Below, piece by piece: positions 38,197-42,976 of a stretch of 42,976 nt of DNA (positions within the stretch are counted from its first letter, which is position 1; each line of letters begins with the position of its first letter). The notes beneath the pieces are model-generated. The model made no database searches, was not told the DNA's origin, and was given only the letters and a program-made list of their open reading frames with translations. Source of the stretch: RGIG4708 sp045538875 (lineage in GTDB: Bacteria; Bacillota; Clostridia; UMGS1810); contig JAZQEG010000027.1 of assembly GCA_045538875.1 (NCBI GenBank), positions 1 through 42,976 on the forward strand. Direction: 5' to 3'. Made by a program: the position numbers and the translations under genes.

Positions 38197-39429
38197 TTAC
38201 TCCATATTTTTTAAAATATTTTGTGCCACTAATTCGGGTGGGCAATCGGCATTAACAACTACATCTGCACTGCTTAAGTATTTGTTATACCTTTCCTCAT
38301 ACAGCTTTTTAATTGCCGCCTCATCCCTTGCAAGAGGTCTGTCGTGAGTTGGGATAAGGTTTTTTAATGGTCTGTCTATAAAAAATATCCTGCCATTTGA
38401 CTTAAGGGCGTCTATGTTTTTATCACATAAAATTGCCCCTCCACCTGTAGAAATTATGCATCCGCAATTTGCACTTGCCTGCCTTACAGCCTGTGTTTCC
38501 ATATCCCTGAAGGCTGCCTCACCCTGATTTTCAAAAATGTATGATATTTGGCCATACTTTTGTACTATAATCTGGTCGGTATCAACAAACTGTCTGCCTG
38601 TAATTTTAGCAAGCAGCTTGCCTACTGTGGTTTTGCCGCAGCCGGGCATACCTGTTAAAACAATATTTTGCTTTGATGCAAAAATGCTGTTGTACACCTT
38701 GTCTGTTGTTTTGTCATCATATGTTTTGCCTGTAAATTTTTGTGCCGCAAAAACTGCCTGACTAACCAACATATAAAGGCCGCCCTCTGCTTTTATCCCT
38801 TTTTTTCGTGCCTCACATACAAGCCGTGTAACAAGAGGGTTGTACACTGCGTCAAGCACACCCTCTACAAATGGATAATCATTTAAATCTATAGGCATAC
38901 CGTCGTTGTTTGGGTACATTCCGCAAGGGGTAGTGTTAATTACAATGTTGCAATCGCTGTGCAAATTTTTTGCATCGTCATATGTAACACAGTTGCCCCT
39001 GCTGCTCCTGCTTACCCTTACAACCTCTTTTGCACCCTTGCTTTTTGCCACCTGGACGGCAGTTTTGCTCGTGCCGCCCGTGCCCAAAACAAGCACCTTT
39101 TTGCCATCAAAGCTTATGCCTAATTTGTCGGCAAGAGCACTCATACCCATAAAATCGGTATTGTAGCCGTAAAGCTTGCCATTGCAATTTACAATGGTGT
39201 TTACTGCGCCAATTTGCTTTGCGGTATCATCTGTGTAATCAAGGTAGGGCATTACATCCTGCTTGTAAGGGATGGTAACATTTATAGCTTTAAATTCCCT
39301 TTTTGTCATAAATTCATCAAGCTTATCACTTGCTACTTCGCAAAGCTCATAATTGTAGCTCTCTATTTTGTTGTGTATTTCTTTTGAAAAGCTGTGAGCA
39401 AGATGCTCACCTATGCATCCGTATTCCAT
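38197..39429 (-). CDS. aroEK: Shikimate dehydrogenase-shikimate kinase fusion (AroE-AroK)
   Basis: A 410-residue two-enzyme fusion. Residues 1-about 245 are shikimate dehydrogenase: GEHLAHSFSKEIHN at the start, NVTIPYKQDV with the catalytic Lys, AVNTIVNCNGKLYGYNTD and the NADPH loop VLGTGGTSKTA. Residues about 254-410 are shikimate kinase: Walker A GMPGCGKTTVGKLL, VDTDQIIVQ, the FRDMETQAV region, STGGGAI and DRPLA. The fusion reduces dehydroshikimate and phosphorylates shikimate in one chain. The two steps are consecutive, so channelling is possible. Both active sites look intact. Gap to aroC is 4 nt. Confidence 0.95.
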   Translation of the reverse strand: MEYGCIGEHLAHSFSKEIHNKIESYNYELCEVASDKLDEFMTKREFKAINVTIPYKQDVMPYLDYTDDTAKQIGAVNTIVNCNGKLYGYNTDFMGMSALADKLGISFDGKKVLVLGTGGTSKTAVQVAKSKGAKEVVRVSRSSRGNCVTYDDAKNLHSDCNIVINTTPCGMYPNNDGMPIDLNDYPFVEGVLDAVYNPLVTRLVCEARKKGIKAEGGLYMLVSQAVFAAQKFTGKTYDDKTTDKVYNSIFASKQNIVLTGMPGCGKTTVGKLLAKITGRQFVDTDQIIVQKYGQISYIFENQGEAAFRDMETQAVRQASANCGCIISTGGGAILCDKNIDALKSNGRIFFIDRPLKNLIPTHDRPLARDEAAIKKLYEERYNKYLSSADVVVNADCPPELVAQNILKNME

Positions 39430-39433
39430 TTTG

Positions 39434-40525
39434 TTATCCTCTCAGCCAGTCTGTGCCAAAACGCATTGCCAGCATATCGCAAAGTGCAAGGGCAACAGCG
39501 CTGTCAACAACCACTCTTGCTCTGTGAATTATGGCAGGGTCGTGCCTGCCCTGTATGGTAAGCTTTGCATTTTTGCCATTAACAAAATCTACTGTGTTTT
39601 GCTGCTTGTATATTGACGGAGTAGGCTTAATGGCACAGCTTATTATTACAGGCATACCGTTGGTGATGCCTCCGTTAATACCGCCGTTGTTGTTTGTCAA
39701 GGTAGCAACCTTGCCGTCTTTTATATAAAACTCGTCATTTGCCTCGCTGCCGCGCATATCCGCCATATCAAAACCCAATCCAAACTGAACGCCCTTTACT
39801 GCCGGGATGGAAAAAAGCATATGCGAAACAATGCTTTCAAAGGTGTCAAACCAAGGCTCTCCTACACCTGCAGGGAGTCCGACAACAGCTGTTTCGAGTA
39901 TGCCGCCAACGCTGTCACCGTCATTGGCCGCAACAAGTATAGCCTCGTTAATTTGAGCTGCACAAGCGTTATCGAGCACTGCAAATTCCATATTGTTAAG
40001 AGTGTCAATATCCTTTGCAATGTCGCCAAATGCCCTGTCGGATATGCCTGCACATCTTTTTATGTGAGTGCCAATGTATATGCCCTTGTTTTTGAGAGCA
40101 CTTATTGCAACCGCCCCCGCCGCAACAATGCCGGCAGTAATGCGACCGCTAAAGTGGCCGCCCCCTCGATAATCCTCAAAGCCGTGATATTTGCAATTTG
40201 CAGTGTAATCTGCATGGCCCGGGCGGGCAAGGTTGCGTGTGTGGCTATAATCGCCGCTTTTGGTGTTGTTGTTTTTTATAGTAAAGCATATTGGCGTACC
40301 TGTGGTTTTGCCCTCAAAAACACCGCTTGATATAACAACCTCGTCACATTCTGTTCTTTTGGTAGAAATTTTGCCCTTTGCACGCCTTTTGTCCATTTGC
40401 GATGCAATAAATTGCTCATCAACAGGAATGCCCGGTGCCATACCGTCAACAATTGCACCTATTTGCTCGCCGTGGCTTTCGCCAAATATTGTTATACTTA
40501 TACTATGGCCAAATGTATTTTTCAT
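39434..40525 (-). CDS. aroC: Chorismate synthase
   Basis: A 363-residue FMN-dependent enzyme making chorismate from EPSP, the last step of the common pathway. Visible: FGESHGEQIGAIVDGM near the N-terminus, DKRRAKGKISTKRTECD, RPGHADYTANCKYHGFEDYRGGGHFSGR (a family signature block near residues 110-140) and QGRHDPAIIHRARVVVDSA near the C-terminus. Length is normal. Its ATG overlaps the aroB stop (ATGA). Confidence 0.97.
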   Translation of the reverse strand: MKNTFGHSISITIFGESHGEQIGAIVDGMAPGIPVDEQFIASQMDKRRAKGKISTKRTECDEVVISSGVFEGKTTGTPICFTIKNNNTKSGDYSHTRNLARPGHADYTANCKYHGFEDYRGGGHFSGRITAGIVAAGAVAISALKNKGIYIGTHIKRCAGISDRAFGDIAKDIDTLNNMEFAVLDNACAAQINEAILVAANDGDSVGGILETAVVGLPAGVGEPWFDTFESIVSHMLFSIPAVKGVQFGLGFDMADMRGSEANDEFYIKDGKVATLTNNNGGINGGITNGMPVIISCAIKPTPSIYKQQNTVDFVNGKNAKLTIQGRHDPAIIHRARVVVDSAVALALCDMLAMRFGTDWLRG

Positions 40526-41544
40526 AAAATCAATTCCTCAAACGCATTTTTTGTAATTTTATTAAGCTCTGTTGATGTAATTTTTTTCATTTCAAAGCTT
40601 CCGGGAGCTTGTACAAGCACAACGGTCACCATACTGCCGTCATACTTTTTGTCATGGCTCATTGCCTCGCAAACCTTGTTTACATCGCAATTTAGCTTTG
40701 TTGGCAGATTAACCTTTTTAAGCACATTAACGAGCCGCTCTCTCACTTTATCACTGCACATAGGTATCATACCAAGTGCAACACATTCACCGTGATAAAG
40801 CTCGTTTAAACCTGCCTCGCTTTCAATACCATGGCCTATTGTGTGGCCAAAGTTTAAAATTTTGCGAAGCCCTGTTTCTTTTTCGTCCTGCTCAACCACA
40901 TCTTTTTTTATACAAAGTGATTTTATAATAATTGTATCAATGTTTTGCAATATATCTTGGTTTTCAAAAAGCTCAAAAAGCTCCCTGTCTGATGTAAGCG
41001 ACATTTTTATTGCCTCTGCAAGCCCGTTTGAAATTTGTCGCTTGGAAAGTGTGCTTAAAACATCGGGGTCGATAAGTACTTTTTTGGGCTGATAAAATGC
41101 TCCAACTACATTTTTTATGCCGTCAACATTAATTGCTACCTTGCCTCCAATAGAGGAGTCAATTTGCGACAAAAGTGTGGTGGGTATGTTGTAAAAATCG
41201 ATACCGCGCATAAATGACGCCGCAACAAAGCCCGCAAGGTCGCCTACAACACCGCCCCCTACCGCAACCACGCAATCGGTGCGTGTAAAGCCATTTTTGA
41301 GCAACACGCACAAAAGCCTTTTGTATGTATCAAAGCTTTTGCTCAATTCACCCTGCTCCACACACTCAATTACCGCCTGCTTGCACTTTGCTGCAATGCA
41401 CCCGCTATACTCTTTTGGTACACCGCTGTCGGTAACAATTAGCACCTTGCGGTTAAGATTGAGCAGCTTGTGTGCCTCGCTGATGCAACCTCTGTCAACA
41501 ACTATATCGTAACTGTTTTTGCCTAAATCCATATTTATAATCAT
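40522..41544 (-). CDS. aroB: 3-dehydroquinate synthase
   Basis: A 340-residue NAD- and metal-dependent enzyme converting DAHP to 3-dehydroquinate. Motifs: VVAVGGGVVGDLAGFVAASF in the nucleotide site, IPTTLLSQIDSSIGGKVAIN with metal/substrate residues and NFGHTIGHGIESE with metal-ligand His residues. Start at 41544 (MIINMDLGKNSYDI) is chosen because AAGGAAG lies 6 nt upstream; a longer frame reaches 41607 but enters pheA coding sequence without an SD. It overlaps aroC by 4 nt. Confidence 0.96.
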   Translation of the reverse strand: MIINMDLGKNSYDIVVDRGCISEAHKLLNLNRKVLIVTDSGVPKEYSGCIAAKCKQAVIECVEQGELSKSFDTYKRLLCVLLKNGFTRTDCVVAVGGGVVGDLAGFVAASFMRGIDFYNIPTTLLSQIDSSIGGKVAINVDGIKNVVGAFYQPKKVLIDPDVLSTLSKRQISNGLAEAIKMSLTSDRELFELFENQDILQNIDTIIIKSLCIKKDVVEQDEKETGLRKILNFGHTIGHGIESEAGLNELYHGECVALGMIPMCSDKVRERLVNVLKKVNLPTKLNCDVNKVCEAMSHDKKYDGSMVTVVLVQAPGSFEMKKITSTELNKITKNAFEELIL

Positions 41545-41555
41545 AAAATTCTTCC

Positions 41556-42644
41556 TTATAACATAATTTGATTTGAATAATTGCCCACAACCTTTAGTTG
41601 CTCGCAATACTCTTTTAAATTGGCGAGCATATTTTTGCCCTCGTCACTGTTAACATTGCCCTCTGCCTCTACATAAAAGTAATACTGCCAGTTTGAATCT
41701 TTAACAGGTCGGCTGCGGAGCACTCTCATATTAAAGCCGTGCTCTCCAATTACATTTATAGCCTTGGCAAGTGCACCTGCAACATGGCTTACGGTAAACA
41801 ACAGCAAAAAGTTGTTGCCCTGTGCCTTGTCGGTGTTTTGGGCACGGGAAAACACTGCAAAGCGGGTAGTGTTAAAATTGCTCTGGTTTATGTCTTTTTC
41901 TATAATTTTGAGCCCGTATAAATCCGCAGTTTCCTTACTGGCAATAGCTGCAACCGACTTGTCGCCCCCCTGTGCAACCCTTTGAGCTGCAATTGCAGTG
42001 TTTGCTGCCTGAATTTGCTCAAAGCCGTTTTGCTTGATAAAATCGGCACACTGCATAAGCGCCTGCTGATGGCTTATTACCTCACGGATGTCCGAAAGCC
42101 TGCTGTTTGGCAGCCCCATCAAATTTTGCGATACCTCAAGGTCATATACACCGTTTATGTAAAGCGAACCTCCAAACATAAGGTCGAGCACCTGCCCTAC
42201 CTCGCCTGCATAGCTGTTTTCGATTGGCATAACCGCACAGTCACACTCGCCGGCAACAACGGCCTTATATGCCGAATCAAAATCGCTGTAAGGAACTAAA
42301 TTTGCATCGGGGAAAATTTTTCCTGCGGCAATGTGAGCAAATGCACCCTCCACTCCGCTGTATGCAACCTTCATTCCGCTAATCAGCATATGCTGATACT
42401 GACGCGAAAGCTTCATATTATATTTTAAAAAGTTTATGTAGTATGAGCGTACTTCATCATCATCTACCATTTTTGAATTGGCCTGTATAACTGCCGCCTC
42501 TCTTGCTGCATCAAACACTGGCAACCCATGCTCTTGCTTGTGCTGGGCAACAAGCTTTACTGCCTGCATTCTTTGGCAAAACAGTTTTGCCATTTTTTTG
42601 TCAATTTGATTTATTGTTTTTCTTGCTGTTTCAAGCCTATCCAT
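41556..42644 (-). CDS. pheA: Bifunctional chorismate mutase / prephenate dehydratase (P-protein)
   Basis: A 362-residue fusion. Residues about 1-85 are an AroQ-type chorismate mutase (LETARKTINQIDKKMAKLFC). Residues about 90-270 are prephenate dehydratase (AYSGVEGAFAHIAAGKIF, VMPIENSYAGEVGQVLD, NTTRFAVFS with the catalytic Thr). The C-terminal part is an ACT domain (LLFTVSHVAGALAKAINV) for Phe feedback. ATG at 42644 is chosen because AGAGGTG lies just upstream; an earlier in-frame ATG lies upstream of the promoter. First gene of the aromatic operon. Confidence 0.95.
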   Translation of the reverse strand: MDRLETARKTINQIDKKMAKLFCQRMQAVKLVAQHKQEHGLPVFDAAREAAVIQANSKMVDDDEVRSYYINFLKYNMKLSRQYQHMLISGMKVAYSGVEGAFAHIAAGKIFPDANLVPYSDFDSAYKAVVAGECDCAVMPIENSYAGEVGQVLDLMFGGSLYINGVYDLEVSQNLMGLPNSRLSDIREVISHQQALMQCADFIKQNGFEQIQAANTAIAAQRVAQGGDKSVAAIASKETADLYGLKIIEKDINQSNFNTTRFAVFSRAQNTDKAQGNNFLLLFTVSHVAGALAKAINVIGEHGFNMRVLRSRPVKDSNWQYYFYVEAEGNVNSDEGKNMLANLKEYCEQLKVVGNYSNQIML

Positions 42645-42660
42645 ATTACACCTCTTGCCA

Positions 42661-42679
42661 AAGTTAACACTGTTAACTT
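42661..42679. promoter_or_regulatory. Perfect 19-bp palindrome, candidate operator of the aromatic operon
   Basis: AAGTTAACACTGTTAACTT is a perfect 9+1+9 palindrome. It lies between the pheA promoter and its SD, covering about +5 to +25 of the transcript. That position suits a repressor. The regulator is unknown. Confidence 0.65.
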
Positions 42680-42690
42680 GTGATTGTTTT

Positions 42691-42719
42691 ATTATACTCT
42701 CTTTTAAACAAAAAGTCAA
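42691..42719 (-). promoter_or_regulatory. Promoter of the pheA-aroF operon
   Basis: Minus strand TTGACT (42714-42719), 17-bp spacer, TATAAT (42691-42696), about 47 nt before the pheA ATG. The leader is too short for a T-box. Confidence 0.85.
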
Positions 42720-42739
42720 GTGTTTTTTTGTAAATTGCA

Positions 42740-42768
42740 TTGACTTAAAAAAATAGTTGTGATATACT
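42740..42768 (+). promoter_or_regulatory. Promoter of the secreted-protein gene at 42800
   Basis: TTGACT (42740-42745), 17-bp spacer, TATACT (42763-42768) with an extended TGA. Divergent from the pheA promoter. Confidence 0.8.
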
Positions 42769-42799
42769 AATTATACATCATAAAAAGAGGTGGATTAAA

Positions 42800-42976
42800 A
42801 TGAAAAAAGTATTGAGTTTATTAATTACACTTTCAATTGTTGCAACAATGCTTGTTGTGCCAAGTGTATCTGTAAGTGCATCCGGCTTAGCATCATTTAC
42901 AGCCGCAATTGAAAGCGAAGGAACATTGGTTTTTGAAGAGGATTATAACTACGGCAGTACATATCTCACATCAGAT
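42800..42976 (+). CDS. Secreted protein, partial (runs off right edge)
   Basis: 59 codons are visible, starting MKKVLSLLITLSIVATMLVV. This is a typical Sec signal peptide: KK, a hydrophobic core of about 17 residues, then SVSVSASG, with probable cleavage after the Ala of VSA. The mature part begins GLASFTAAIESEGTLVFEED, with no recognisable domain yet. SD AGAGGTGG lies 7 nt before the ATG and a strong promoter precedes it. Function cannot be assigned. Confidence 0.8.
   Translation, partial: MKKVLSLLITLSIVATMLVVPSVSVSASGLASFTAAIESEGTLVFEEDYNYGSTYLTSD

Noticed and set aside
42645..42690. Attenuator or T-box before pheA
   Set aside because: The transcript leader is only about 40 nt, filled by the palindrome and SD; no leader peptide or terminator is seen.

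Overview
The window looks like part of a chromosome from a strictly anaerobic, low-GC Gram-positive bacterium of the Clostridia, probably a gut Oscillospiraceae/Ruminococcaceae relative. Support comes from pyruvate:ferredoxin oxidoreductase, a PerR plus reverse-domain rubrerythrin pair, DUF4364, VanW/G5 and C_GCAxxG_C_C proteins, RqcH, a THF riboswitch on a folate ECF transporter, strong AGGAGG-type ribosome binding sites and AT-rich promoters. No species can be named from the sequence alone.

Layout. 1-3790 (minus): end of a phage-derived cluster (portal, Prp-like protease, repeat-rich fibre/baseplate protein, start of a small tail-region protein) that runs off the left edge. 3899-8472 (minus): argCJBD operon with a terminator, a promoter and two ARG boxes. 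8517-9531: a branched hairpin of unknown role, then folT under a THF riboswitch. 9542-12394 (minus): metG-tatD. 12403-13068 (plus): a C_GCAxxG_C_C gene and a repeat-like intergenic segment. 13160-15300 (minus): rpsT and rqcH. 15416-21061 (plus): nifJ, then a VanW/G5 wall protein. 21163-22063 (minus): an HPr-like protein without the phosphorylatable His, then a DUF4364 protein. 22110-23218 (plus): perR and a reverse rubrerythrin gene.

About 23182-28751 is an integrative element of about 5.6 kb inserted into the 3' end of the rubrerythrin gene. The displaced original gene end, a 19-codon remnant encoding almost the same C-terminus, lies at 28720-28779 and is followed by what looks like the original terminator. 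The element carries a tyrosine integrase, a Phd/YefM-like antitoxin or regulator with a palindrome inside its promoter, and a restriction-modification system: an HsdR_N-type nuclease domain, an N6-adenine methylase and an HsdS-like specificity subunit. Nuclease and methylase appear to be one protein split by a -1 frameshift in an A-run. The element genes are visibly more A+T-rich than the host genes.

28811-29667: a duplicated tRNA-Gln 3' end and terminator around a structured 139-nt insert, then six tRNA genes (minus; transcription order Gly-Arg-His-Gln-Lys-Gln) behind a perfect consensus promoter. 29746-34543 (minus): an operon-like run of a truncated manA fragment, trpS, tagO/wecA-type transferase, wecB and an AI-2E family permease. 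34571-42719 (minus): a tightly packed eight-gene operon pheA-aroB-aroC-aroEK-aroQ-aroA-tyrA-aroF. It encodes the whole route from PEP and erythrose-4-phosphate to chorismate plus the Phe and Tyr branches, and has a perfect 19-bp palindrome just downstream of its promoter. A divergent secreted-protein gene starts at 42800 and runs off the right edge.

The points most worth a second look are the rubrerythrin-targeting element with its frameshifted RM system and putative Phd-type controller, the phage portal-Prp-fibre cluster lacking a terminase on its upstream side, the structured repeat beside tRNA-Gln, and the unassigned 61-nt branched hairpin upstream of argC.
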